DNA of 64,000 nucleotides from Anaerolineae bacterium (GTDB lineage Bacteria; Chloroflexota; Anaerolineae; 4572-78; J111), in contig JAJVIM010000037.1 in the NCBI GenBank assembly GCA_022071955.1, positions 15,881 to 79,880 of the forward strand. Direction: 5' to 3'. Made by a program: the position numbers and the translations under genes. The notes under the pieces are model-generated. The model worked only from the letters and a program-made list of their open reading frames with translations. It was not told the origin of the DNA and made no database searches. Below are positions 51,230-60,774 of the stretch, one piece after another (position 1 is the stretch's first letter; each line of letters opens with the position of its first letter).

Positions 51230-52008
51230 TTTTCCCTCCCGTTTAACGATATTTTCAAAAAACGATCAATCATCGCGTTGACCTGCTCCGGTACTTCCAG
51301 TTGCAGAAAATGGCCCGCGCCAACAGTTTGGCCGGTGACCAACTGCGGGCATAACTCTCGCAGGCGAGCCAGGTTGGCCGGAAAAATGCTGTGCAGATGC
51401 AGGACCGGCACGCGGCATTTTGCGGCCGCGGCTTCGGTGTTGTGAGCCAAAAAGTTCTCCCAGGTAGAAACCATAACCTGTTGGGGAACGTTGGCCATTG
51501 CCGCAACAAGGCTGGCCTTTTGCTGTTGATTGTCCGTTGGCAAAAAAATCAGGTTGTCTGCCGTCTGGCGCAGCACTTCGCGGTAGGCCGCACTGCGCAA
51601 CCCCGCCAGCAACTGCTGAAACCCAGCCTGCATTTCCGGCGGCGGCGAGAACGGGACATCCAGCAAGATCACGGCCGCGGGCAGATCGGGAAAACGGGCG
51701 GCCAGTTCCAGCCCAATTGCCCCCATACTATGCACCACCACCACGGGTTTGTAGAGGCCCAATTCCCGGCACAGCCAGGCCAGATCATCGGCAAAGTCCT
51801 CAATAGTGTAGACCTGTTCCGGTTTGTCGCTGTGGCCGTGGCCGCGCCGGTCAACTGCCACCACCCGATGATTGCGCCGGAAATGGTCAAACTGGGGCGA
51901 CAAATGGGTGTGATCACCACAAAAGCCGTGCACCAGCAGCAGCGGCGGCGCACCGCTGCCGGCTTCGCGGTAAGCCAGGTTAACCCCATCACGATTTAAG
52001 GTTTGCAT
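51226..52008 (-). CDS. Alpha/beta hydrolase (esterase/MhpC-like)
   Basis: 260 aa, compact alpha/beta hydrolase. LLVHGFCGDHTH (about 24-35) is the oxyanion loop. The expected GxSxG nucleophile elbow is VVVHSMGAIGLE (Ser about 93), and a late GAGHFLQLEVPEQ supplies the His. The general size and motif fit MhpC-type C-C hydrolases or esterases. The ribosome-binding site AAGGAGTG overlaps the end of the upstream monooxygenase-like gene. Likely a three-gene operon with its neighbours. Confidence 0.86.
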   Translation of the reverse strand: MQTLNRDGVNLAYREAGSGAPPLLLVHGFCGDHTHLSPQFDHFRRNHRVVAVDRRGHGHSDKPEQVYTIEDFADDLAWLCRELGLYKPVVVVHSMGAIGLELAARFPDLPAAVILLDVPFSPPPEMQAGFQQLLAGLRSAAYREVLRQTADNLIFLPTDNQQQKASLVAAMANVPQQVMVSTWENFLAHNTEAAAAKCRVPVLHLHSIFPANLARLRELCPQLVTGQTVGAGHFLQLEVPEQVNAMIDRFLKISLNGREK

Positions 52009-52018
52009 TTTTCACTCC

Positions 52019-52309
52019 TTATTGGTGGGCTACAATTTCGCCGACCAGTGTCTCTGGAGCGCCGGCTAACACCTGCCCCAGATTTTGACGAAGCCAATCG
52101 AGGATGAGCGCGTTGCTTTGCTCGGCGGCGGCACGGTCCGCAAAAATACTGATGGCCGCAAACGTGTCGTCATCGCCATGCACCACATAAGCGGTTTTGA
52201 AGCCGGGAATATCGTTGAGGATGGGCAAAGCGCCCGTTTTAATGCGAGAAACAACCTCGGCCACGTCTGTTCCGGCTTTGATATTACCCTTTCGAATTGA
52301 GGCGTACAT
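52019..52309 (-). CDS. Small dimeric alpha/beta-barrel protein (ABM/NIPSNAP-like)
   Basis: 96 aa, one ferredoxin-like alpha-beta-barrel unit: YASIRKG at the start, VVSRIKTGALPILNDIPGFK, then YVVHGDDDTFAAISIFADRA. This is the look of antibiotic-biosynthesis-monooxygenase or NIPSNAP domains, which act as dimers, sometimes without cofactor. The start follows GAAAGGAG. First gene of a short minus-strand operon with the hydrolase and SRPBCC genes. Function unknown. Confidence 0.7.
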   Translation of the reverse strand: MYASIRKGNIKAGTDVAEVVSRIKTGALPILNDIPGFKTAYVVHGDDDTFAAISIFADRAAAEQSNALILDWLRQNLGQVLAGAPETLVGEIVAHQ

Positions 52310-52462
52310 TGTTTTTTGCTCCTTTCAAACTGTGCGCAAAATACTGTTTGTTATTTATGCGAACAGTCTATCCCAAAAAGGAACCGCCGTCATCGCGGCA
52401 ACTATGTATTCCGGCAACAGGCAGGAAAATTGAATATGCGGGAAAGTATGTACGATGGGGTT

Positions 52463-55400
52463 TTATTCTGGCCGGGCAAAGCCGGATTGATGGGCAAACG
52501 CCGCGGCCTCGGCGCGATTACGGACGCCAAGTTTGTTGAAAATGTTGGCCACGTGGCGTTCGGCAGTAGCCAGGCTGACCACCAGTTGAGCGGCGATCTC
52601 TTTGTTGGTAGCGCCCGTTGCAATCAGGCGCAAAACTTCCGCCTCGCGGGGGGTGAGATTTTGCGGGAGTTGCGCCGCCGCAGCGGTGGCGAGTTGTGCC
52701 TGTAACGCCAGAGCGCGCTGCTCCCAGGGTTTCATCGCCAAAGCTTTGAACTGGGTCAGCGCCGCGTCAAGCAGCGAATCCACCTGAGCGCGGTCCGGCG
52801 AACTACTCCGGACTAACGCCAGCGCTTCATCATAATCGATCATCGCCCGCAAAGGACGCTGGCCGCCGCTTTCGGCGGCTTGCCGGGCGCGGGCAAAATA
52901 GGCGACCGCCTCAACCCTATCGCCGGCCAGCGCGGTCATCCGGGCCACAATCAACGCGTTGGAACGGTACGGGCTGCCCGCAAAACCAGCGGCCAACAGC
53001 GCCAGCGCAAGCTGCCGGTATGTGGCGGCAAATTCAACCGCTTCTAATTCCCACACGGCCGTTGCGGCGCGGTCAACCCCGCCGTTGTAAAGATAGGTGG
53101 TTGCCGGCAGGCGTTGCAGCACCGGGGTCAACAAGGCCAGCAAACGGCGGGCTTCGGTGGGATTACCGGCCCGCAGTTGGTTGAGAACGGCAAAATTAGC
53201 GGCGGTCAGCCCCATCACGCTCCGGGCCGTCTGCGGATCAGTGGCAATTTGGGTAAAAGTTTGGGCCAAACGGCCCCAATCGACATCGCCAAAATCCCCC
53301 AACACGCTTTCGATGCTCAGCCCGGCCAACGCCGACAGCCGGTGCCCGGCCCCCAGCCGCGCCACCAATTCGCCGGCCTGCTGCTGAGTTTGGCGGGCGG
53401 CAGCCACGTTGCCAAGCAGGGCGTGGCACAACGACAACTGGACCAGCGCCTCGGCCTGAGCCGGGATTGAGCCGTACTGTTTGCCGGCGTGCAGCAGCTC
53501 GGCCAATCTGTCTTTGGCCGCAAGGCTATCACCGTGACGAAAAATCAAATCACGGGCGGCCACATCCAGAGCGCGTAACACGGCGGTGGGCCGCTGCCAG
53601 CGCCGCGCCAACGCCACTACCGCAGCGGTCTCTGCCGGCGAGCGCCAATCCAGCGGATCGAGGGTGCGGGCGTAATCGTCTTCATCACCGTGAGTGCGGG
53701 CCAAAGCCACCGCCTCATCATCGAACCCCAGCCAGCGGCTAATATAAAGCCCCTCGTCCGTCACCGGCTCAATTTGCCCGCGCAGCAGCATCAACCTGGC
53801 CCACGGCAAATCGCGCCGATCACCCACCAGCGCCAGCCCGCGCTCCACCAGCGGCTCCCAGGCGTGAGACGCCGCGCCCGCATCTTTGAGCGCCCGCGCA
53901 ATCCCCGTGAGAAATGAAATCACGTCCTCCGGGTTGGCCTGCGCCTGGAGCAGCAGGACCAGCGCCGCCTCGCTGCTGCGCTGGGCATCGGCCAGTAACA
54001 ATGCCGAGGCTTCGGCAACCGCCAACTTGCTGGCAATTTCGGCGCGGAGCGTAAGCGGGCTGCGGCCGGCCAACTCGCGCGCCATCCGCAAAAAGGTAAC
54101 CGCCTGTTCGTGGCCGTAACTGGCGCTGGCAGCGGTGGCGGCGGCCAAACAAAAAGGGATGCCCTGTTCTGCGCCGGGCAGCGCCGCCGAGGCGTGATAT
54201 TGAAAGGCCAGTTCGCTGTCTGTGGCCGGCTGCTCCGGCGACATCTGCTCCAACACCTGGGCAATGCGGCGATGCAGCCGCGCCCGGCGGTCGGGGTTGA
54301 GGTTATCGTAAAGGGTGTGGCGGACAATAGCGTGGGTAAAATCATAGCGGGGCGGCTGGCCGCCCATCGACCGCACCAACCCGGCCTGCAGCGCTTCGTC
54401 GATGCTGTCCAGCAGGGTTTCTTCGGGTAATCCGGTTAACGGGGGCAGCAGGTAAAAGACAAAACCGCCGGTAAATGCGGCGGCCACCTGCAACAACGCG
54501 TTAGTTGCCGGCGAAAGTCGAGCCAGACGGCGGGTAACCACCTGCCGCACGGCAGGCGGAATACCCAGCTCGTTCAGGCTGAAATCGGTAGTCCAGCGCC
54601 CGGCGCGGCGCTCGATTTTGGTTTCTTCAACAAGATGATGAAAAAGTTCGCGGACAAAAAACGGGTTGCCTGCTGTTTGCCGGTGGATAGCCTGCACCAA
54701 CGCCTGCGGCAGTTCTTGCGCCGCAACCTGGCCCAGGTAGGCGCTCGCTTCCGGCAGGGTAAAGCCGCGCAGGGTCAACTGCGCCGGCCGCGACTCGCGC
54801 TGGATGGCGGCCAGAGCCGTGTTGAGGGCTGCCCGATGGTCGGTGGCCGCGTCGGGGTCACGGTAAATACCAATTACCAGCAGCGGGCAGTGGCCGGCAA
54901 AACGGGCTACATAGCGCAGCACCTCCAGCGAGTCGCGGTCGGCCCAATGCAAGTCGTCAAGAATTAACACAATGGGCTGCTCGCCGGCAACATTGACCAA
55001 AAACTGAGCCATCGCTTCAAAAAGGCGGTAGCGTTCTTCGTTGGGAGACAGGGCCGAGGCGGGAGGGATTGCCGGCCGGCGCGCCCGAAGCTGGGGAATG
55101 AGTTGGGCCAGCGGCGGAGCGCCGCCAGCCAGATGATGCTCCAACCGGGCGTCGCTGAGGCTGGCGACCAGTTGCCCCAGCGCGTCAGCCCAGGGCGCAT
55201 ACGGCGGCCGCCATTCGCCCTCAAAACAGGCGCCCCACAATACAAGCGCGCCACCGCGGCGGGCATCTGCGGTAAAATGTTGAAGCAGGGCTGTTTTGCC
55301 AATGCCCGCCTCGCCGGCAACTAACACAAGGCAACCGTGGCCGGCGGCGGCCGAGGCGAACTTTGCCTGTAACTCTGCCAGTTCCGCCCGGCGGCCAACA

Positions 55401-55474
55401 AAATAGTCGCCGGCCACAGAATTGATCACCATCTTTGGGGTACCCCGGATTTTCCGCAATTTTGTATCTGCCAT
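52463..55474 (-). CDS. Large AAA-ATPase/LuxR-family transcription regulator
   Basis: 1003 aa. An N-terminal AAA_16-type NTPase has Walker A GEAGIGKT (54-61) and Walker B IVLILDDLHWAD (about 165). A long helical repeat region (about 420-930) and a C-terminal LuxR helix-turn-helix (about 935-1000: LTPREAEVLRLIATG, VSLATAERHVANIFNKLG) follow. Such LAL/MalT-like regulators integrate a ligand signal with ATP. Unlike the regulator at 3902-6628 the Walker A is of the AAA_16 type, so these are not close paralogues. It is divergent from the ParB/Usp fusion gene. Confidence 0.9.
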   Translation of the reverse strand: MADTKLRKIRGTPKMVINSVAGDYFVGRRAELAELQAKFASAAAGHGCLVLVAGEAGIGKTALLQHFTADARRGGALVLWGACFEGEWRPPYAPWADALGQLVASLSDARLEHHLAGGAPPLAQLIPQLRARRPAIPPASALSPNEERYRLFEAMAQFLVNVAGEQPIVLILDDLHWADRDSLEVLRYVARFAGHCPLLVIGIYRDPDAATDHRAALNTALAAIQRESRPAQLTLRGFTLPEASAYLGQVAAQELPQALVQAIHRQTAGNPFFVRELFHHLVEETKIERRAGRWTTDFSLNELGIPPAVRQVVTRRLARLSPATNALLQVAAAFTGGFVFYLLPPLTGLPEETLLDSIDEALQAGLVRSMGGQPPRYDFTHAIVRHTLYDNLNPDRRARLHRRIAQVLEQMSPEQPATDSELAFQYHASAALPGAEQGIPFCLAAATAASASYGHEQAVTFLRMARELAGRSPLTLRAEIASKLAVAEASALLLADAQRSSEAALVLLLQAQANPEDVISFLTGIARALKDAGAASHAWEPLVERGLALVGDRRDLPWARLMLLRGQIEPVTDEGLYISRWLGFDDEAVALARTHGDEDDYARTLDPLDWRSPAETAAVVALARRWQRPTAVLRALDVAARDLIFRHGDSLAAKDRLAELLHAGKQYGSIPAQAEALVQLSLCHALLGNVAAARQTQQQAGELVARLGAGHRLSALAGLSIESVLGDFGDVDWGRLAQTFTQIATDPQTARSVMGLTAANFAVLNQLRAGNPTEARRLLALLTPVLQRLPATTYLYNGGVDRAATAVWELEAVEFAATYRQLALALLAAGFAGSPYRSNALIVARMTALAGDRVEAVAYFARARQAAESGGQRPLRAMIDYDEALALVRSSSPDRAQVDSLLDAALTQFKALAMKPWEQRALALQAQLATAAAAQLPQNLTPREAEVLRLIATGATNKEIAAQLVVSLATAERHVANIFNKLGVRNRAEAAAFAHQSGFARPE

Positions 55475-55668
55475 TTTACCTCAAGCAACAGGCCGAAGCA
55501 ATCTATTTTACCGGGGGGCAGAGCATCTGATCAGATTAGATATGGATTAGCACTTTTAAAAACGAGTTGTTCGCCAGCCACAAATGAGGTACAATCCAAC
55601 TATTGGTAGTGCCAAAATAATGTATCGTCACTAACAGCGATTTTTGTTAGCCAATGTCTGGGGGGACA
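55475..55668. other. Divergent spacer between LuxR regulator and ParB-Usp gene
   Basis: 194 bp. A promoter for the plus-strand gene is listed separately. A small hairpin, CTAACA (55631-55636) with TGTTAG (55645-55650), lies in the leader just before the start codon and could modulate translation. No gene is visible. Confidence 0.6.
55567..55595 (+). promoter_or_regulatory. Probable sigma70 promoter of ParB-Usp gene
   Basis: TTGTTC (55567-55572) and TACAAT (55590-55595) with a 17-base spacer. The -10 box is good, the -35 moderate. The start codon is about 74 bases downstream. Confidence 0.55.
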
Positions 55669-57384
55669 ATGGGTTATCAAACAGTTAGTATTGCTCCAGC
55701 TTTGCAGGACTTTCGCGAGGCCCGCCGCCAGGCGGCTTTGCAAGAAGTGATGTCGCGCATTACCGGCGCGTCCACAAAACTCCTCTCTTTTGATGATGTT
55801 AGCCAGAAGCTCAAAACCGAAGGGCGGGTTGATAAAGGCATCCAGCAAATTCCACTTGACGCGATCATCGGTAGCTGTGGCCGCCACGAAGATTTTACCC
55901 GAACGTTTTTGCCGCTCCGTGAGAGTGACAAAGAACGATGGGCCCAGGTTCGATTGCACGTGAGCAAAACCGGCCTGGCCAATCTCGCGCCTATTCTGGT
56001 CTATCAGATTGGGCAGGGTTACTTTGTTTTGGATGGCAACCACCGCGTCTCTGTCGCCAGAAAAATTGGGGCCACGCACATCCGGGCGCACGTGACCGAA
56101 TTGAAAACCAAGGTCAGCCTGTCGCCCTTTGACCAACCCGACGACCTGATTTTGAAAGCGGAATACAGCGCATTTCTGGAAAAAAGCAATCTTGATGTGA
56201 GCCGGCCCGAAACCGACCTGCGGGTTACGGCGCCCGGCAAATACTGGATTCTTGAAGCCCAAATTGAAGCTCATCGATTTTTGGTGTCTGGCGAGGCGAC
56301 TTATCAGAAAGCGGCTGTTTTCTGGCACGATGGGGTCTATCAAAGCGTTGTGCAGGTTATCCGGGATCGAAATTTGTTGCAGGATTTTCCGGAACGCACC
56401 GAAACTGATCTTTACCTGTGGATTTTTGAGCATCGGGCAGTCCTCAAACAAAACATCACCTGGAACATTACCCCGCACGAACTGTTAACAAATTTGGCGG
56501 TAAAATACCGGCCCAAAACTCTGATGCTGAAAAGCTCCGGCAGAAATTCCCTGGTGTACCGCGAGCCTAAAGCCCTGACCGGCCAATGGCGGCGCGAAAA
56601 AATGTTGATGCCGGAGCAAAGCCGTCTGTTTTTTAATGTTTTGGTGGCAGTTACCGGGCAGGCCGAAGGCTGGCAGGCTCTGGCGCAGGCGTTTGAGATT
56701 GCCCGGCGGGAACACGGCCAGGTGTTGGGGCTTCATCTGGTAGCCAATGAACGCGACATCGACGCGCCAAATTCAAGGGTGCTGCGCGATGAATTTAACC
56801 GGCGCTGCCGGGCCGCCAATCTTGCCGGCAGCTTAACCATTGAGGCAGGGCCAGCGGTTGACAGAATATGCCAGCGGGCCGGCCTGGCCGATCTGGTTGT
56901 GGCCCCACTTCTCAACCCGCCCGGTTCCCGGCTGCTGGGCCGAATAAGTTCTGACTTTAGAACGTTGATCCAGCGCTGCGCCCGGCCGGTATTGGCCGTG
57001 CCAGAAAAGCCGTCGCTATTTTCCAAAATCCTTCTGGCTTACGATGGCAACGCCAAAGCAAAGGAAGCCCTTTACGCCGCCACGTACATTGCCGGGCAAT
57101 GGAACATTCCATTGGTGGTATTAACTGTGGCCGAAGTTGGCGCTGATGAAAAAGTTTTGCAAACCGACGCCCAACACTATCTTGAGAAACAAAACGTAGC
57201 CGCGTCACTGATCCACAAAAGCGGGCCGGTCGGCGAGAAAATTCTTGAAACCGCCGAAAGTTGCGGCGCAGATTTGATTATTATGGGCGGATACGGCCGC
57301 AGTAAGTTAAAAAACCTCATCCTCGGCCATTCCGTGGACCAGGTGTTGCGCGAGTCGAAACAGGCTATGTTGATTTGTCGCTAA
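55669..57384 (+). CDS. ParB/sulfiredoxin-like domain fused to tandem universal stress domains
   Basis: 571 aa. The N-terminal part (about 45-150) has the ParB/Srx look: IPLDAIIGSCGRHEDF, APILVYQIG and the signature YFVLDGNHRVSVARKIG with an Arg/His pair. A middle region (about 150-310) with SPFDQPDDLILKAEY and RTETDLYLWIFEHRA is of no family I can name. Two UspA-like domains follow (about 320-440 and 448-571). The last has the ATP-binding GGYGRSKLKNLILGHSVDQV pattern. ParB/Srx folds bind CTP, DNA or ATP, so the protein may couple nucleotide sensing to stress signalling. The ATG at 55669 is preferred over 55654 for its purine-rich leader. Monocistronic. Confidence 0.8.
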   Translation: MGYQTVSIAPALQDFREARRQAALQEVMSRITGASTKLLSFDDVSQKLKTEGRVDKGIQQIPLDAIIGSCGRHEDFTRTFLPLRESDKERWAQVRLHVSKTGLANLAPILVYQIGQGYFVLDGNHRVSVARKIGATHIRAHVTELKTKVSLSPFDQPDDLILKAEYSAFLEKSNLDVSRPETDLRVTAPGKYWILEAQIEAHRFLVSGEATYQKAAVFWHDGVYQSVVQVIRDRNLLQDFPERTETDLYLWIFEHRAVLKQNITWNITPHELLTNLAVKYRPKTLMLKSSGRNSLVYREPKALTGQWRREKMLMPEQSRLFFNVLVAVTGQAEGWQALAQAFEIARREHGQVLGLHLVANERDIDAPNSRVLRDEFNRRCRAANLAGSLTIEAGPAVDRICQRAGLADLVVAPLLNPPGSRLLGRISSDFRTLIQRCARPVLAVPEKPSLFSKILLAYDGNAKAKEALYAATYIAGQWNIPLVVLTVAEVGADEKVLQTDAQHYLEKQNVAASLIHKSGPVGEKILETAESCGADLIIMGGYGRSKLKNLILGHSVDQVLRESKQAMLICR

Positions 57385-57408
57385 TTTCGAAGTTCAATTC
57401 TGGTGTTT

Positions 57409-58182
57409 CTAAAGTACACCCAATTGGCGCAGTCCTTCGGCCACGCCGGCGGCAAAAGGCTGTTGGGCAAAATAAAGCTGCGCGGGCGGATCAGCCTGCA
57501 TCTCTTTGAGTTCGGGCTGGGCATTGCCGACCACAATGCCGTAATCCAACCCAACCAGCATCGAGCGATCATTGCCGCTGTCGCCGGCGGCAATCACCTG
57601 CTGCGGGGCTAACTGCAAATGATGGATAAGGAAACGCACGGCGTTGGCTTTGCCGGCAGCGGCCGGCAGAATGTCCAGATGCTTACCGCTGGACCAGACA
57701 ACCTGATAGCTGTCGCCGGCGGCGGCTACCCGCTGCTGGACCAGTTCTGCCGCCCGGTCCGGGTTGGGCGCTTGATCAAGGTAGAAACTGGCTTTCAGAG
57801 AGGTGTTGTAACGATCTGCCTGCAAAACTGCGCCATCAATGTTGCTGAGAAAAGAAACAGCTTGCTGGCGCGAATACTGCCGGTGCAGGCGGTCGGCCCA
57901 TTCCTGCAACGGCTGCATCCCGGCCGAGAATGGCGGCAGGTAGATTTCGGTGCCCACCTGGGTGATAATGGCATCGGCCTGGGGAATATTTTCCCCTTCA
58001 AAACCGGTCAGCGTTTCTTGCAGGGTGCGGCCGGTGGTCAAAAATAAAGCCAGCCGGCCCTGCGCCCGCAACTCTGCCAACTGCCGGCCCAGGCGCAACA
58101 ACGCCTGGCTATCTCCGGTTAAAGTATTATCGATATCAGAAGCCAAAACCCACTGAATTTGTTGTTGTTTGGTATGCGTCAT
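57409..58182 (-). CDS. HAD-superfamily sucrose-phosphate-phosphatase-like hydrolase
   Basis: 257 aa. The HAD nucleophile motif is SDIDNTLTGD (Asp16 and Asp18). Motif II is LFLTTGRTLQ (about 49) and motif IV is IAAGDSGNDRSML (about 203). A C2 cap lies in between, as in sucrose-phosphate phosphatases and trehalose/mannosyl-3-phosphoglycerate phosphatases. It would remove a phosphate from a sugar phosphate. It is convergent with the ParB-Usp gene, 24 bp between stops. No glycosyltransferase partner gene is in the window, so the sugar is uncertain. Confidence 0.83.
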   Translation of the reverse strand: MTHTKQQQIQWVLASDIDNTLTGDSQALLRLGRQLAELRAQGRLALFLTTGRTLQETLTGFEGENIPQADAIITQVGTEIYLPPFSAGMQPLQEWADRLHRQYSRQQAVSFLSNIDGAVLQADRYNTSLKASFYLDQAPNPDRAAELVQQRVAAAGDSYQVVWSSGKHLDILPAAAGKANAVRFLIHHLQLAPQQVIAAGDSGNDRSMLVGLDYGIVVGNAQPELKEMQADPPAQLYFAQQPFAAGVAEGLRQLGVL

Positions 58183-58417
58183 TCCTCCGCCTCAATGCCA
58201 ATGGTTTGTCGAAAGGTGTCGACCATTTTACCCGGGTGAAGCGAAGAAAGGTAATCTGGCATTCGTTTTTGGCCAGCTCCCGGCGCGCCGAGTCGCCTTG
58301 GGCGCAGCCAAAGGCCACCCACTCACACCCCCGATTCGGCTTCGCTTGCCTGCACTGTGATTTTGGCCCGGTAAGATACGTTCATTTACGGCTGGGGAAA
58401 AATACAAAGCGCGACGT
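58183..58417. other. Non-coding stretch at the start of the accessory zone
   Basis: 235 bp with only very short open frames and no recognisable protein, repeat or RNA. It marks the point where ordinary gene order gives way to decayed fragments. Confidence 0.5.
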
Positions 58418-58770
58418 CTACCACTTGGTCTCGACGTAGGTGCTGGGGTCATGGGGATTATTCAGATTTTTCAAGCACTCCATCATATACTCCGCGTCAT
58501 AGGCAAAGTGGGGGTTGTTGAGTGATTCGCACAATCCATCGCACCACAGGTAGGCCAGGCTGTAACTGCTCAAATCACGATAGGCGACACGGGGGCGGCC
58601 GTTTTGGTCCAGAACCAGCGCTGAATAGTCACCACTGCCATTGCCCAAGTCAAGTGAGTAACCATCCCAATTCTCGGCCTGGCACAGTTAGTGTGGCACC
58701 ACAGATAATAAAATGGGCCGCCGCGTGGGGTGAAGGTCAATTGCACGCCGCCCGCCGCAGCCTTGCTGGG
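58418..58770 (-). pseudogene. Frameshifted remnant of a repeat-containing exported protein
   Basis: Two adjacent frames carry parts of one repeat type. The upstream frame shows FYYLWCHTNC (about 58690-58720). The downstream frame shows LVLDQNGRPRVAYRDLSSY followed by LAYLWCDGLC (58540-58640), ending in a stop at 58418. The paired LWCxxxC elements match each other, and joining them needs a single shift near 58685. Such Tyr-Leu-Trp-Cys repeats occur in large secreted BNR-like proteins. The gene is truncated at both ends and cannot be functional. The parent family is a guess. Confidence 0.5.
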
Positions 58771-59085
58771 GTTGGCCGAAGCGCAGCCGCGCGGCACGGT
58801 CGGCTGGCTGGCGGAGTGGGCCTGGCTGGCCCAAATGCGCCAGTTGGCGCGGGAGCAGTTGAGGGCAGCGGCTTTTGAGACGGCGCGGCAACACGGCGCG
58901 GGTCAAAATCTGCTGGTGGTGGCCGTCTCTGTATCATCGAGTTTGAGCCGCCGCTCATAGTGACCGTATGCCATCAACGTCGGCAGCGCCCAAACGATGG
59001 CGGCTACCAGTTCAAAGGCAAGTTCTCCATCGAGCCCGACCCGGACGATGTCCGGGTCAAACTTGGCTACGGGTTGTCTTATTAA
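58765..59085 (+). pseudogene. Decayed plus-strand gene fragment, family not recognised
   Basis: An open stretch (about 58765-58930) reads VGWLAEWAWLAQMRQLA. The continuation after a frame change near 58930 reads EFEPPLIVTV, then DGGYQFKGKFSIEPDPDDVR, and stops at 59083-59085. The second part has the regular composition of a real protein C terminus. I cannot name the family. The frame change, lack of a start and overlap with an opposing fragment indicate decay. It lies directly next to the AT-rich accessory gene. Confidence 0.35.
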
Positions 59086-59094
59086 CCTGATGTA

Positions 59095-59685
59095 CTAATC
59101 ACCTTTGTAATAATCGGGATACAGCTTTTTAAAACAATCAGGACAAATACCATGGCTAAAGATCGCCTCAGAATGATCCTCAATGTAGAATTCGACTTGC
59201 TGCCAATATCCTTGATCGTCACGTATTTTTTTGCAGGAAGCACACATCGGAAGTAAACCTTTCAATGTTTTGACCTGAGTAAGTGCCTCGCGCAACTCAA
59301 CTATTAGTTTCTCTTGCTGTGTTTCGGCCTGTTTACGCTGCTTGGCAATACTGAAAACCAGTATCAGGATAATAGTCAGCATCGGGATTTCCCCCAATTC
59401 CTCAAGGGGGATATTACCCATTAGCGCAAAAGTTATAATCATTATTGTGGTTATGACTACCCAAAAAATTGTCCGCCATACAAAGGTACGAAAACTCCAG
59501 TAGAATGCGCCAAAAGTTAGAAAGATAAAGGTTAAATGAAAGGAAAGAATTTTGGCATCAGTGAAAACAAGAAAAATGACCGATAGGATCAGCGCCAGAT
59601 CCAGAAATCTCAATACAAGCTGCTGCATTCGCAAAGAATTGTTGGTGATTATTTTTTTGAATGCATTGCTTTTGTTTTTAGCCAT
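59095..59685 (-). CDS. Membrane protein with coiled coil and C-terminal CASCK zinc-ribbon-like motif
   Basis: 196 aa. Four or five hydrophobic segments occupy about residues 20-115, followed by a short coiled coil (about 115-140, IAKQRKQAETQQEKLIVE). The C-terminal module has LKGLLPMCASCKKIRDDQGY and HGICPDCFKKLYPDY, a Cys-x2-Cys plus Cys-x2-Cys pair that is common at the end of PAS or receiver-domain signalling proteins. It lacks a kinase domain. It may be a truncated or stand-alone signalling adaptor. Base composition is clearly AT-richer than upstream genes, suggesting transfer. The start lacks a good ribosome-binding site. Confidence 0.72.
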   Translation of the reverse strand: MAKNKSNAFKKIITNNSLRMQQLVLRFLDLALILSVIFLVFTDAKILSFHLTFIFLTFGAFYWSFRTFVWRTIFWVVITTIMIITFALMGNIPLEELGEIPMLTIILILVFSIAKQRKQAETQQEKLIVELREALTQVKTLKGLLPMCASCKKIRDDQGYWQQVEFYIEDHSEAIFSHGICPDCFKKLYPDYYKGD

Positions 59686-60105
59686 TAGTAAAGAATTTCA
59701 GATTGCAGTTTCGATACTGCTACTCTCATCTTTTGTTCTCGAGTTTATATCACAATTATTTTAACTGTAAAGAATTTTAACCTGACTAAATCATTGTTAC
59801 AACTATCGTCACCAGCGGGCTGACGTTCCCAAAAACGCGATTGGCAAAGCCAGCAACAGAAAGCTACAATCTTGTAGCCTTCGCAAGCCCGGCCAACCTC
59901 AATAAATGATTCGCTTGCTAACTCGCTCCGCTCAATCCTCCTACCCCTCAGCCTTTACCAACTTAGGAGCAAGACAGCCAACCCGGCTGACCGACCGCCC
60001 CCGCCGATAAAAACCAGCAAACCCCGGCCACGAGCGATTTGTTAGGCCGCACGGAGCTCTAACTTGGACACTCTAGCGGTGATTACTGACCAGCGAGTCG
60101 TGAGA
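59686..60105. other. Gene-free stretch with a weak attC-like structure
   Basis: 420 bp without a credible gene. It contains the imperfect attC-like pair at 59917-60047, listed separately. The remainder is AT-rich at its left and GC-rich at its right, a composition jump of the sort seen at cassette boundaries. Confidence 0.55.
59917..60047. repeat. Candidate attC site (weak)
   Basis: The right end GTTAGGC (60041-60047) is a perfect R' core and is preceded by GAGCGATTT. The left side GCTAACTCGCTC (59917-59928) pairs with GAGCGA but its R'' core deviates from RYYYAAC. The span of 131 bp is within the attC range. It would lie at the 3' end of the minus-strand reductase-like cassette. GTTAGGCCGCAC here is repeated in reverse at 60708-60719. 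Confidence 0.45.
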
Positions 60106-60636
<531 letters not shown>

Positions 60637-60712
60637 GTCACTCCCTTTCCTCGCGCGGCACATCCGCGCGGTTTTGAGTATCTTTGATGACTGAGACATT
60701 GCGAGTTGTGCG

Positions 60713-60774
60713 GCCTAACGACCAAGACTACCGGCGCTGCAGGTGGCAACGTCCGGTACATCACCTAGTTAGGC
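60713..60774. repeat. attC-like recombination site
   Basis: R'' GCCTAAC (60713-60719) and R' GTTAGGC (60768-60774) are exact mirror cores that fit RYYYAAC/GTTRRRY. Inner arms include ACTACCGG (left) and CCGGTACA (right). The 62-bp length is typical of short attC sites. The stop codon of the adjacent minus-strand gene (60765-60767) lies immediately beside R', as in many cassettes. Confidence 0.65.
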
